Assembly (NCBI GenBank): GCA_965226215.1
Contig: CBDDCH010000002.1
Coordinates: forward strand, 4,216,001 to 4,280,000
Direction of reading: 5' to 3'
Source: G963668345 sp965226215
GTDB lineage: Bacteria > Acidobacteriota > Terriglobia > Bryobacterales > UBA6623
Length of the DNA stretch: 64,000 nucleotides
The notes beneath the pieces were generated by a model that saw nothing but the letters and a program-made list of their open reading frames with translations, did no database searches and was not told where the DNA came from. Shown here one piece after another: positions 8,691 through 17,361 of the stretch (its first letter is position 1; every line of letters starts with the position of its first letter). The position numbers and the translations under genes are program-made.

Positions 8691-10610
8691 CTAGGCTGGA
8701 GACGGCTGCTCGCCTTCAGAAAGTCCGGGTACCCTCTTGGGTTTGGGTGTGTCCGGTCGGAGCACTTGTTGAGGAGTGGGGGTGGGCTCGACCTCCTCTT
8801 CGGGCGTGGAGACTTCGGGTAGTTCACGGCCCTCGACCAACGCCCGCACGTCGTCGCCGTCGAGCACCTCGCGTTCCAGAAGCGCCTCGGCCATACGAAC
8901 CAGCGCGTCAGAATGGTCGGTAATGATCTTTTTCGCCTGATCGTGAGCCGTCTCGACCAGGTTGGTGACTTCAGCGTCAATGCGAATAGCGGTCGCCTCG
9001 CTGTAGTCGCGGTGCTGGGCGATCTCACGGCCCAAGAAGATCTCCTCTTCCTTTTTCCCGAAGGTAAGCGGTCCGAGCGCACTCATTCCCCATTCGCAGA
9101 CCATCTGGCGCGCCATTTCCGTAGCCTGCTCGATGTCGTTGCCGGCACCGGTGGTCGTGTGGTCGAGGAACATCTGTTCGGCAATGCGCCCACCCATCAG
9201 GATGGCCAGTCTCCCCTCCAGAAAGTCTTTCGTATAAGTGTGCTTGTCGTCGAGCGGCAGCTGCATGGTCACGCCTAGCGCCGCACCTCGCGGGATGATG
9301 GTTACCTTGTGGATGGGATCGGCCTGCGGAACCATGGCTGCCACGAGGGCATGTCCAGCTTCGTGGTACGCAGTATTCTTCTTTTCCTCGTCGGTGAGCA
9401 ACATCGAGCGGCGCTCGGCACCCATCATGACCCTGTCCTTGGCCAGCTCGAAGTCGTGCATCGTGACGACCTTCCGATTCTGGCGAGCGGCGAAAAGAGC
9501 GGCTTCGTTAACCAAGTTGGCCAGGTCGGCGCCCGAGAAACCGGGACTTCCGCGTGCCAGCACGTGCAAGTCAACGTCATTGGCCAGCGGGACCTTGCGG
9601 GTATGGACCCGCAGGATACCCTCACGGCCCCGGACGTCGGGGCGATTCACAACCACACGGCGATCGAAACGGCCCGGCCTGAGCAGAGCCGGATCCAACA
9701 CGTCAGGCCGGTTGGTGGCTGCTATCAGAATGACTCCTTCGTTCGAATCGAAGCCGTCCATCTCCACCAGCAACTGGTTGAGGGTTTGTTCGCGCTCATC
9801 ATGGCCGCCGCCCAACCCGGCCCCGCGATGGCGTCCGACGGCGTCGATTTCATCCATAAAGATAATGCAGGGAGCGCTCTTTTTACCCTGCTCGAAGAGG
9901 TCTCGCACACGGCTAGCGCCGACCCCGACGAACATTTCCACGAAGTCCGATCCTGAAATCGAGAAGAAGGGCACATTGGCCTCGCCGGCGATGGCTCGCG
10001 CCAGCAGCGTCTTGCCCGTTCCGGGCGGTCCCACCAGCAGAACGCCTTTGGGAATTCTTCCCCCCAGCTTTTGGAATTTCTGCGGCTCGCGTAGGAACTC
10101 GATGACCTCCTGGAGCTCTTCCTTGGCCTCATCTACCCCGGCGACATCTTTGAAGGTAATCTTCTTTTGCTGGCTGGTCAGCAGCCGCGCCCGACTCTTG
10201 CCGAAGCTGAGCGCCTTATTTCCCCCAGCCTGCATCTGACGCATCATGAAAATCCAAAAACCGAACAACAGAATGAACGGTGAAGCGTTGATGAGAAAAC
10301 TGAGCCAAGCAGGGGTATTCGACTCGTTGACCTCAATGGCAACTCCGGCTTCCTGCAGCACATCGATGATGCCTGGATAATCAGACGGAATCGTTGTGCG
10401 GAGATCCTCGTCGCCGCGGAGCTTGCCGGTAATCTGGTTGCCGGCAATGGTTACGCTGCGGACATTGCCGGCTTTGACTTCCTGGTAGAACTCCGAGTAG
10501 GTAAGTAGTTCTACTCCGGCCGCGCTGCCTGTCTGGATCACACGCCAAAGCAGAATCGCCGTGCAGAGCATGACGACCCAGAATACTGCGGTCTTGACTG
10601 TCGAATTCAC
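8691..10610 (-). CDS. ftsH: ATP-dependent zinc metalloprotease FtsH
   Basis: A membrane-anchored AAA+ protease that degrades misfolded membrane proteins and regulatory substrates. In 639 residues it has two transmembrane segments (about 7-25 and 103-122) around a small periplasmic domain, Walker A GPPGTGKT (194-201), Walker B IIFMDEIDAVGRHRG (249-263), the SRH segment ending RPGRFDRR and the zinc motif HEAGH (416-420). The C-terminal tail is Pro/Glu-rich. tilS lies 61 bp upstream on the same strand, a common pairing. Confidence 0.98.
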   Translation of the reverse strand: MNSTVKTAVFWVVMLCTAILLWRVIQTGSAAGVELLTYSEFYQEVKAGNVRSVTIAGNQITGKLRGDEDLRTTIPSDYPGIIDVLQEAGVAIEVNESNTPAWLSFLINASPFILLFGFWIFMMRQMQAGGNKALSFGKSRARLLTSQQKKITFKDVAGVDEAKEELQEVIEFLREPQKFQKLGGRIPKGVLLVGPPGTGKTLLARAIAGEANVPFFSISGSDFVEMFVGVGASRVRDLFEQGKKSAPCIIFMDEIDAVGRHRGAGLGGGHDEREQTLNQLLVEMDGFDSNEGVILIAATNRPDVLDPALLRPGRFDRRVVVNRPDVRGREGILRVHTRKVPLANDVDLHVLARGSPGFSGADLANLVNEAALFAARQNRKVVTMHDFELAKDRVMMGAERRSMLLTDEEKKNTAYHEAGHALVAAMVPQADPIHKVTIIPRGAALGVTMQLPLDDKHTYTKDFLEGRLAILMGGRIAEQMFLDHTTTGAGNDIEQATEMARQMVCEWGMSALGPLTFGKKEEEIFLGREIAQHRDYSEATAIRIDAEVTNLVETAHDQAKKIITDHSDALVRMAEALLEREVLDGDDVRALVEGRELPEVSTPEEEVEPTPTPQQVLRPDTPKPKRVPGLSEGEQPSPA

Positions 10611-10671
10611 GATTGCATTCCTCTAGCGCCCACTCACCCTTCCGCGGTAGCAGCCTATTCCTATAGACGCG

Positions 10672-12147
10672 CTAGGTTCTTGATTCGATTCCTATTTCGC
10701 TTTCGCCACCTGAAGTGAACTCAGTAATGTCCACGACGATGCGGCTATTATCGTCTGCCGCAAACTCCACCGACGGCCCAAAACCACGTGCCCACACGAT
10801 GACTTTACGCTCTCCCAGTTCCGCCTCCGGTCTTCCCGCTTCGCCTGAGGCCGCGGCGATCACCGGCCAGTGGGTCCGTTCCCAGACCGCAATCTTCCGC
10901 TCCTGAAACAGCGCTTTGAGCTTCTTGGCCCTCTTCCAACCCTGCGGATGGAAGCGGTCTCCCGCTCGCCAATTGCGCAACTCAAGCGGTTTGGGAACTT
11001 TTTCCCAGTCAATTAGCCCGTGCCGCCTACCATTATAACGCCCTTTCCCCTGCAAGTTCTCTCGGGTGAATCTCTTGAGAACGACTAAGGAGGAACCCCA
11101 CGGTAGCTTAAATGACCCTGGGGCGCGTAGTAGGATACATTGTGTCGGTGAGTGAGACTCTGGTTCCAGCGAAAAGCGAGCAAGTCTGATCTGATCGAAC
11201 GACCGGATGGCCTCCAAATCTGGAATGTGCGATCTCCCGCTTCCCCGCCGCCCGGCCGCGAGCCGTCGCAAAGCCTCGATATGCTCAAAGCTGATACCCG
11301 CCAAGCTCCCGCGGGCCCTCTCGACAGCCACTCGCAGCAATCTGCGGGCAGCCGCGACAGGCAGGGCCGTCATCGCCGCGGCTTGAAAATAGACGCCGTC
11401 GCTCTTCGATTCGAGATGACTCTCGGCTAACGCCGGCAAGACGCCCTGCCAGTAATTCTCTTCCCCCTGCGCCCATTCAGCGATCTGTGCCAAAGCCCTG
11501 GAAAGATTGGGGTTCCAGTCCTCACTGAGCCGCGGCAAAAGCTCGTGCCTAATTCGATTACGGACGAACTTTCTATCTTGATTACTGGAGTCAGCCCGCC
11601 ATTCGTGGCCACCCGCTATCAAATATTCGATGACCTGCTGTCGGGTAACCTCGATCATGGGTCGTACTACTTTTTTGTCGAGGACCGGACGAATCCCGGA
11701 CAACCCCGCGGTTCCCGAGCCTCGCAACATCCGAAAAAGTACCGTTTCAGCCTGGTCGGAAAGCGTGTGCCCGACGGCAACCTTGTCGAATTGCCCTCGG
11801 CGGACCAACTCGCTAAAAAACTCATATCGGAAAGTACGCCCCAGTTGCTCGGTGTTTTCGCCTCTTTCGCGCGCCTGGACTGCGATATCTACCGTCTTCG
11901 AAAGGAACTCAAGGCGATGGCGGCGAGCCAATCGCGCGACGAACTGCTCGTCCTCGTCAGACTCACGTCCGCGAAGCTGGTGGTTGACGTGCACTACCGC
12001 GAGCGTGATGCCGAGTTGTGGCGCTAGCTCGCGCAGACATTCAAGCAGCGCCACCGAGTCAGGACCCCCGGAAACGGCAACGGCCACACGGTCTCCGGAG
12101 TCGAGCATGCCGTATTTGGCGATGGTCTGTTTGACCTGGCGAACCAC
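10672..12147 (-). CDS. tilS: tRNA(Ile)-lysidine synthase
   Basis: Attaches lysine to C34 of the CAU-anticodon tRNA-Ile so that it reads AUA. The N-terminal PP-loop ATPase domain starts VAVAVSGGPDSVALLECL and includes HVNHQLRGRESDEDEQFV. A central TilS domain and a C-terminal domain with KLKALFQERKIAVWERTHWP follow. I prefer the GTG start at 12147 (VVRQVKQTIAKYGML), about 13 nt after an AAAGG on the minus strand. The frame stays open to an ATG at 12360, but the extra 71 residues are hydrophobic and unlike TilS. Confidence 0.93.
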   Translation of the reverse strand: MVRQVKQTIAKYGMLDSGDRVAVAVSGGPDSVALLECLRELAPQLGITLAVVHVNHQLRGRESDEDEQFVARLARRHRLEFLSKTVDIAVQARERGENTEQLGRTFRYEFFSELVRRGQFDKVAVGHTLSDQAETVLFRMLRGSGTAGLSGIRPVLDKKVVRPMIEVTRQQVIEYLIAGGHEWRADSSNQDRKFVRNRIRHELLPRLSEDWNPNLSRALAQIAEWAQGEENYWQGVLPALAESHLESKSDGVYFQAAAMTALPVAAARRLLRVAVERARGSLAGISFEHIEALRRLAAGRRGSGRSHIPDLEAIRSFDQIRLARFSLEPESHSPTQCILLRAPGSFKLPWGSSLVVLKRFTRENLQGKGRYNGRRHGLIDWEKVPKPLELRNWRAGDRFHPQGWKRAKKLKALFQERKIAVWERTHWPVIAAASGEAGRPEAELGERKVIVWARGFGPSVEFAADDNSRIVVDITEFTSGGESEIGIESRT

Positions 12148-12372
12148 GATGTCATTGTAGCCTTTCGTTTTTCGGTCGCGTTCGTGACAGCCAAAGGGCC
12201 GCGGCGAATTGCCTACGATGATGATTACAGTCAATAGCCACGGCAACAGCCAAAGGCACCAAAGCCACCGCCAAGACAGTGAAGGACCTGGGCTGAGAAA
12301 GTGGTCAAGCAATTCCTTCCAACAGAACCCGCAGTTATCGGCGTCGGTAAAACGGGGCACCGGTGCAAAGAA

Positions 12373-12557
12373 CTAGCCCGCATTTCTCACCACCTGACGG
12401 TCGAAGCACGCGATAAGCTCGCCATTACTTCGTTGCGCTTGCTCGCCGTGCTCAACGTACTGTTCAAGTACGCCTCCGCGCGCCGAGCGGCGCGCGCCTT
12501 GTACTGACGGGCTTCTCACGCACTTCGCCTCGCCACGTGGTGAGAAAAGCGGGCTAG
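12373..12557. repeat. MITE-like element A with 21-bp terminal inverted repeats
   Basis: The left end CTAGCCCGCATTTCTCACCA (12373 on) and the right end 12537-12557 are inverted copies with one mismatch. They bound a 185-bp non-coding segment that includes a GC-rich hairpin between two GTAC words (about 12468-12506). It lies in the gap between tilS and fabV and has no transposase. It looks like a non-autonomous element, but its parent is not in the window: the IS1380 ends here differ. Nothing else in 12148-12619 looks coding. Confidence 0.7.
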
Positions 12558-12619
12558 GGGAACTGACTCTTGATGGGTGCGTCGCGCAGCCGAGTTTCTC
12601 CGGCGTCCTCGGCGGTGAG

Positions 12620-13816
12620 CTACAACGCTACATACGTCTCGGTGGGCTGTCCGTAATCGACGCCGTCCACGTCGAAGCCAAATAGGTTATTGAACTCTTG
12701 TCGGAAGACGGCGATATCGGAAAGTTCCTCGAGATTCTCAGTGGACACTTTCTCCCACAACCCAGCGACGGCTGTCTGGATGTCGTCTCGCAGTTCGAGA
12801 TCGTCGAGTCGAATTAGACTTTCCCCGTCAAGGGAAGGTTCCTTCCCGTCGGCCAAGTGACGAAAGCAGAGCCTTTGCATCTGCTCGATGCACCCTTCGT
12901 GAACGCCCTTCTGTTTCATGACCCGCAACAACAGGCTGATGTACAGAGGAACAACCGGAATGGCAACTGAGGCCTGGGTGACAACAGCCTTGTTGACCGA
13001 AACCCACGCTCCCCCTCGCAGCTGAGAAACAAGTTTGGCGTTCAAGTGGGCGGCAGTCTGCTCGAGATCTTTTTTTGCCGCGCCGATCGTGCCTTGGCGG
13101 TAGATAGGCCAAGTGAGCTTGGAACCCACGTATGAATAAGCCAAGGTCCGTGCGCCTTCGGCGAGCAAGTCTTGCTCACGAAGCGTGTCAATCCACGACC
13201 GCCAGTCTTCGCCACCCATCACGGCAATCGTCGCAGCGATTTCTTCCTCATCAGCGGCCTCGATAATAACTTCAGTCACCGCACCGCTCGTAAAGTCGAC
13301 CGTCTTGCCTCGGTAGGAGCTTCCGATTGTCTTCAGCACGGCCTGAAACGCTTCGCCCGTGCGGGGGTGGACGCGACGGGGCGCGGCCAAGCTGTAGATG
13401 ACCAAGTCCAGCTTGCCGACGTCGCTGCGAACGAGGTCGACGGCTTGGCGCTTGACCTCGTCGGAAAACGCATCCCCGTTGATCCCGGTTGCGTAAAGCC
13501 CTTGCTCTCGGGCCAACCGGTGGAACGCGGCGGTGTTGTAGTATCCCGCCGAGGCGGTCTTTCGTCCGTCGGGAGGACGTTCGTAGAAGACGCCAACGGT
13601 CTTGGCGCCGAAACCCCAAGCGGCGGTGATCCGCGTAGCCAGCCCGTAACCCGTCGAGCTGCCGATGACCAGCACGTTGCGCCGCCCAGCGATATTCTTA
13701 GGCCGGTTGCGCTTCACCGCTTCGATTTGCTGCTCCACGTTACGAGCGCAGCCCTCCGGATGCGCGGTGACGCAGATGAAACCTCGCGAGCGCTGCTTGA
13801 CGATTTGTTCAGGCAT
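12620..13816 (-). CDS. fabV: Trans-2-enoyl-ACP/CoA reductase FabV
   Basis: Catalyses the NADH-dependent last reduction of fatty-acid elongation and is naturally triclosan-insensitive. The 398-residue length is typical. Seen are the N-terminal IVKQRSRGFICVTAHPEGC, the Rossmann segment VLVIGSSTGYGLATRI, and the catalytic Tyr-x8-Lys (YRQGTIGAAKK) that distinguishes FabV from FabI. The C-terminus has the family NLFGFDVDGVDY motif. It stands alone, without other fab genes nearby. Confidence 0.96.
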   Translation of the reverse strand: MPEQIVKQRSRGFICVTAHPEGCARNVEQQIEAVKRNRPKNIAGRRNVLVIGSSTGYGLATRITAAWGFGAKTVGVFYERPPDGRKTASAGYYNTAAFHRLAREQGLYATGINGDAFSDEVKRQAVDLVRSDVGKLDLVIYSLAAPRRVHPRTGEAFQAVLKTIGSSYRGKTVDFTSGAVTEVIIEAADEEEIAATIAVMGGEDWRSWIDTLREQDLLAEGARTLAYSYVGSKLTWPIYRQGTIGAAKKDLEQTAAHLNAKLVSQLRGGAWVSVNKAVVTQASVAIPVVPLYISLLLRVMKQKGVHEGCIEQMQRLCFRHLADGKEPSLDGESLIRLDDLELRDDIQTAVAGLWEKVSTENLEELSDIAVFRQEFNNLFGFDVDGVDYGQPTETYVAL

Positions 13817-13888
13817 AGGTCTGTAAATTGATTGGGCCGAAGATTAGCCTTCGGACGGGTTCGAGGGCCACGAGTTGGGCCAAGGCGC

Positions 13889-14010
13889 AGCCGCCCGTGG
13901 CGAAAGTCGTGCAGAAGAGAAAAATGGGGACTGCCACCAATTCGCCCCGTCATGACCCTAGAAAAAAAGCACTTAACCTGAAGCGAATTGGCTGGCTGTA
14001 CCCGATTTTT
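13889..14010 (+). repeat. Dispersed element B, copy 1
   Basis: The sequence running from GCCCGTGGCGAAAGTCGTGC to GCTGTACCCGATTTTT is repeated at 30524-30686 in the same orientation, with small indels. This copy has lost the right-hand terminal repeat. It occupies the gap between fabV and the frameshifted SDR gene. Confidence 0.75.
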
Positions 14011-14075
14011 CCCGCCGGGAAGTGTCAGTTCGCGGCTAAGAGACTCCTAAGTCTCTCATTCGGACGCGACATGGA

Positions 14076-14865
14076 TCAACCGGGGGGCAAGTAGTCCATG
14101 CGGCCGCCGTCAGAGACGACGCACTGGCCGGTCATGAAGCTGGATTCGTCGGAAGCAAGAAACGTGACCAAGGCCGCGATGTCGTCAGGCTGACCCACCC
14201 GCCCCGTCATGGAAAACCCGGATGCCCTGTCGATCATCTGCTGCCTCTCCTCGGGACTCTTCCCTTGCATCGGCATGTCGGTCACCACGAGTCCTGGCAA
14301 CACCGCGTTGACGGTAATTCCATTGGATCGCAAATCGAATGAGAACCGCTTGGTCAGCGCCATGACGGCTGCCTTGGTCGCCGCGTAAAACGTTGTTCCC
14401 GGGTACGCCGTTCCCAACGCCGCGATGGAGGCAATGTTGATCACGCGTCCGTACTTCTTTTCCACCATGTCAGGCGCCACCGCGGCCGTACAATAGACCA
14501 CTCCTTTCACATTGGTGTGCCACATGCGGTCAACTTCGTCCTCGTTGAAGTTGAACAAGTCTCCCGGAAAGACCACTCCGGCGTTATTGATCAGAATATC
14601 GACCGGCCCGAGCCCAGACCTCGTCGTTTCGACCATAGCCGCCACGGCCGCTTTGTCGGCCACGTCAGCCTGTAGAGCGAGCGCCCGGCCACCCGAGTTT
14701 TCGATCTGGTCGACCACTTCCTTTGCGGCGTCGGCCCGCTTGTGATAGTTAACGCCTATAGCGGCGCCGTGTTGAGCTAGCGAAAGGGGCGACCGCCCTT
14801 CCGATACCCCGGGAACCTCCCGTGACCAGCGCAACGCGCCCTTCTAACTTTCTCTTTGAGCCCAT
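14076..14865 (-). pseudogene. FabG-like short-chain dehydrogenase with N-terminal frameshift
   Basis: The main frame codes for a classical SDR: NNAG after DILI, INIASIAALGTAYPG with the catalytic Ser, YAATK (Tyr-x3-Lys), and a C-terminal ESSFMTGQCVVSDGGR. Its beginning is in another frame. The true start is the ATG at 14865, which reads MGSKRKLEGRVALVTGGSRG and contains the cofactor-binding glycine motif. One extra C in a CCCC run near 14786-14789 breaks the frame just after GIGRAVA. Without it the gene is open for about 262 residues. As it stands the protein would lack its NAD(P)-binding motif. A recent mutation or a sequence error are both possible. Confidence 0.8.
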
Positions 14866-14870
14866 CGTTT

Positions 14871-14875
14871 CCTCC
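14871..14875 (-). promoter_or_regulatory. Strong Shine-Dalgarno of the SDR gene
   Basis: On the minus strand GGAGG lies 5 nt before the ATG at 14865. It fixes the ancestral start and shows that the downstream open frame beginning near 14834 is not the original one. Confidence 0.75.
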
Positions 14876-15056
14876 GGTTCACCATTCTAACCGGCTGCAA
14901 GGCGGCAGGGGAGTCGCCTCTGACCGAAAAGTTATCACCGTAGCCGGCCCATGGTCGCCCCGTCGAAAACCTACCGGGTTTCATCCCCCTGGGTGGGCCA
15001 CAGGCTTGGCCGCACGCTATGGCCGCTCACTGGCGTTCGCGGCTCAGTCTCGCTCT

Positions 15057-15137
15057 TCGCGAGGGTGTGCGAGAACGAGAAGCTGAGCCTGGAACGCAAG
15101 TGACAGGCCAGGTATCCGTAACGACCATGGCAGCATG
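15057..15137 (-). repeat. Dispersed 81-bp intergenic repeat, copy 2
   Basis: Reverse-complement partner of 5027-5107, sharing GTGACAGGCC and CTGAGCCTGGAACGC words. Mismatches are scattered, so the copies are not recent. Confidence 0.75.
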
Positions 15138-15227
15138 ATCGCTCACTGGCGTTCGCGGCTCCGATGCGCTCTTCGCCGCTTTCGAACAGAAATTGCCGGC
15201 GTTAGCGCGGCAGGGTGAGACCTTCGC

Positions 15228-16682
15228 TCAGACGCCCAAGTACTTCCAGCGCGGGCCCTGAGGGGTGTCTTCCAGGACTACCCCGCTGTCTTTCAACTGA
15301 TCGCGGATCTCGTCGGCGCGGGCGAAATCGCGGGCTTTGCGGGCGGCGGTGCGCTCGGCGATGAGCTCCTCGATTCTTTCCGGCGAAACCTGTGGCGAGG
15401 CCTCAGCACTGTCGGCCATTTGCATCTTGTCGGAAACCGAGACGCCAAGTTCACGATCAGTCCGCAACACGTCAAAAATCGAATCAAAAAGTTCGAGCAC
15501 GCCGTTGGCATCGGCTACATTGCCGGCACGGAACTCGCCGGCGTCCATTCCGGTGTTGACCTGTCGCAGGAAGTCGAAAACAGCCGCCGACGCTTGCGCC
15601 GTGTTGAGGTCGTCGTCCATCCCGGCCTCAAACTGCTTGCGAGCCTCGGCGGCCAGTTCGCCGATCTTGGGATTCTTGCCGTCGGGAAACCGCTCGTCGA
15701 GGCGGCGACGGAAGTTGCGCAGCCGTTCGATGGCTGTTGCCGCCGCCCCGAGCCCGTCGAAAGTGAAGTTAAGTTGCTTGCGGTGTGGAACGGACGCCAA
15801 AAGATAGCGGATAGCGGCCGGCGCGTAACCGCGCTCAAGTAGGTCGCGGAGCGTGTAGAAGTTGCCCAGCGACTTCGACATCTTTTGACCCTCGACCAGC
15901 AGGTGTTCGCCGTGAACCCAAAAGCGTACAAAAGGCTTTCCGGTCGCCCCTTCCGCCTGGGCGATTTCGTTTTCGTGGTGCGGAAAAACCAGATCCACCC
16001 CGCCGGTGTGAATATCGAAGCTCTCACCGAGATATTTCATCGCCATCGCGGAGCACTCGATATGCCAGCCAGGACGTCCCGGCCCGAACGGGCTTTCCCA
16101 CTGCGGCTCGTCCTCCTTAGCGGCTTTCCACAACGCAAAGTCGCGGACGTTGTCCTTTGTGTACTCGTCCTGGTCGACCCGCGCTCCAGCCTTAATGCCC
16201 TTGACGTCGAGTTTCGACAGCTTGCCGTAGTCCTCGAATTTCGAGATGCGGTAGTAGATGGAGCCGTCACTCTGGTACGTGTAGCCGTTTTCGCTCAGGC
16301 GACCGATCAGCCCGATCATGTCATCGATGTGCTCTGTGGCGGGCGTGATCCGCGTGGGACGTTCGAGACGAAGCGCGGCTGTATCCTGTTCGAACGCGCG
16401 AATGTACTCCGCCGTGTATTCCTCCAGCGACTGGCCGGCTTCCCCCGCCGCGACGATGATTTTGTCTTCCACGTCGGTGATGTTCATGACGTGGAAGAGT
16501 TCCCAGCCGCAATGGCGAAGGTAGCGGCGCAACATGTCCTGGAAGGTAAAGGTTCTGAGATTACCGATGTGGACGTAGCTATAAACCGTCGGCCCGCACG
16601 AGTACATGCGGACCGTTTTACCGTCAAGCGGTGTGAAGGGCTCCAGCCGGTTCGTCAGCGTATTGAAAAGCTGCAGGGGCAT
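15228..16682 (-). CDS. cysS: Cysteine--tRNA ligase
   Basis: Charges tRNA-Cys. The 484-residue class I synthetase has the zinc Cys in CGPTVYSYVHIGNLRTF together with the HIGN signature, further metal ligands in HIECSAMAMKYLG and FPHHENEIAQAEG, and EGQKMSKSLGNF (KMSKS loop). The C-terminal helical and anticodon-binding region ends GPRWKYLGV. Neighbours on both sides are unrelated housekeeping genes on the same strand. Confidence 0.98.
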   Translation of the reverse strand: MPLQLFNTLTNRLEPFTPLDGKTVRMYSCGPTVYSYVHIGNLRTFTFQDMLRRYLRHCGWELFHVMNITDVEDKIIVAAGEAGQSLEEYTAEYIRAFEQDTAALRLERPTRITPATEHIDDMIGLIGRLSENGYTYQSDGSIYYRISKFEDYGKLSKLDVKGIKAGARVDQDEYTKDNVRDFALWKAAKEDEPQWESPFGPGRPGWHIECSAMAMKYLGESFDIHTGGVDLVFPHHENEIAQAEGATGKPFVRFWVHGEHLLVEGQKMSKSLGNFYTLRDLLERGYAPAAIRYLLASVPHRKQLNFTFDGLGAAATAIERLRNFRRRLDERFPDGKNPKIGELAAEARKQFEAGMDDDLNTAQASAAVFDFLRQVNTGMDAGEFRAGNVADANGVLELFDSIFDVLRTDRELGVSVSDKMQMADSAEASPQVSPERIEELIAERTAARKARDFARADEIRDQLKDSGVVLEDTPQGPRWKYLGV

Positions 16683-16917
16683 GGTTTGGTTGTCGATCTC
16701 GTGTGTGCGGCCCGCGCGGCTAGGTCTTCGTCGGAAGTCTCGGAGTAGAGGCGCCGCAAGCCGCTGAGCTGTCCAAATCCGCCAAGAAAAGGTGATGTTG
16801 GACGGATCAGCCTTCCTAACCGACGTGGCGCACGCCTCCCGGCGTGCCGTGTCGCCATTCGTGGCGACATGTCGCGCCCTTTCCCGTATCCCGAGTCCCC
16901 GGCAGGTATTGCGAACA

Positions 16918-17361
16918 TCAGTAAGATTTGCTCTGCTCGATGGCAGCTTGCCGGGCGAGCTCGTCGCAGCGATTGTTATCCGCGTGCCAGGCGTGCCCCT
17001 TCACCCACTCCCATTGCACTTGATGGCGGGGAATAGCCTCATCGAGCTTTTGCCACAGGTCCTTATTCTTGACGGGCTGTTTTGAGGCCGTTCGCCAACC
17101 TCGCCTCTTCCAGGCGTCTATCCACTTGGTAATGCCGTTCTTGACGTACTCGGAGTCGATCTCCACCAAGACCCGGCAAGGTTCTTTCAACGAACAGAGA
17201 CCCTCGATAACCGCGGTCATCTCCATGCGGTTATTGGTCGTTTCCGGCTCGGACCCCCAAAGCTCCTTCTTGTGGTCTCCAAAACGGAGAATGGCAGCCC
17301 AGCCGCCCGGTCCCGGATTACCGATGCAGGAGCCATCGGTAACAAGGGTGGCGGCTTTCAT
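16918..17361 (-). CDS. rnhA: Ribonuclease HI
   Basis: Removes RNA from RNA-DNA hybrids. The four acidic catalytic positions are present: Asp in VTDGSCIGNPGPGGW, Glu in NNRMEMTAVIEGL, Asp in VEIDSEYVKNGI and Asp in ADNNRCDELARQAA. KGHAWH supplies the conserved His. I start at the ATG at 17361, which overlaps the dusB stop as ATGA (17358-17361); a longer open frame to 17409 adds unlikely residues. The ATGA overlap indicates coupling to dusB. Confidence 0.96.
   Translation of the reverse strand: MKAATLVTDGSCIGNPGPGGWAAILRFGDHKKELWGSEPETTNNRMEMTAVIEGLCSLKEPCRVLVEIDSEYVKNGITKWIDAWKRRGWRTASKQPVKNKDLWQKLDEAIPRHQVQWEWVKGHAWHADNNRCDELARQAAIEQSKSY

Larger units (their letters stand above)
14866..15227. 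other. Intergenic region between the SDR gene and cysS
   Basis: About 360 bp with no gene. It carries copy 2 of the 81-bp dispersed repeat and two close copies of GCTCACTGGCGTTCGCGGCTC (around 15024-15045 and 15142-15163), so it is a repeat cluster. The same short words appear in the mnmE-khpB gap. Confidence 0.6.

Noticed and set aside
12148..12360. N-terminal extension of TilS with a hydrophobic segment
   Set aside because: The extension has no counterpart in TilS proteins, and a GTG with a nearby AAAGG gives the normal N-terminus.
12301..12507. 68-codon plus-strand open frame
   Set aside because: It lies across element A and the tilS upstream region, has no family and no convincing ribosome-binding site.
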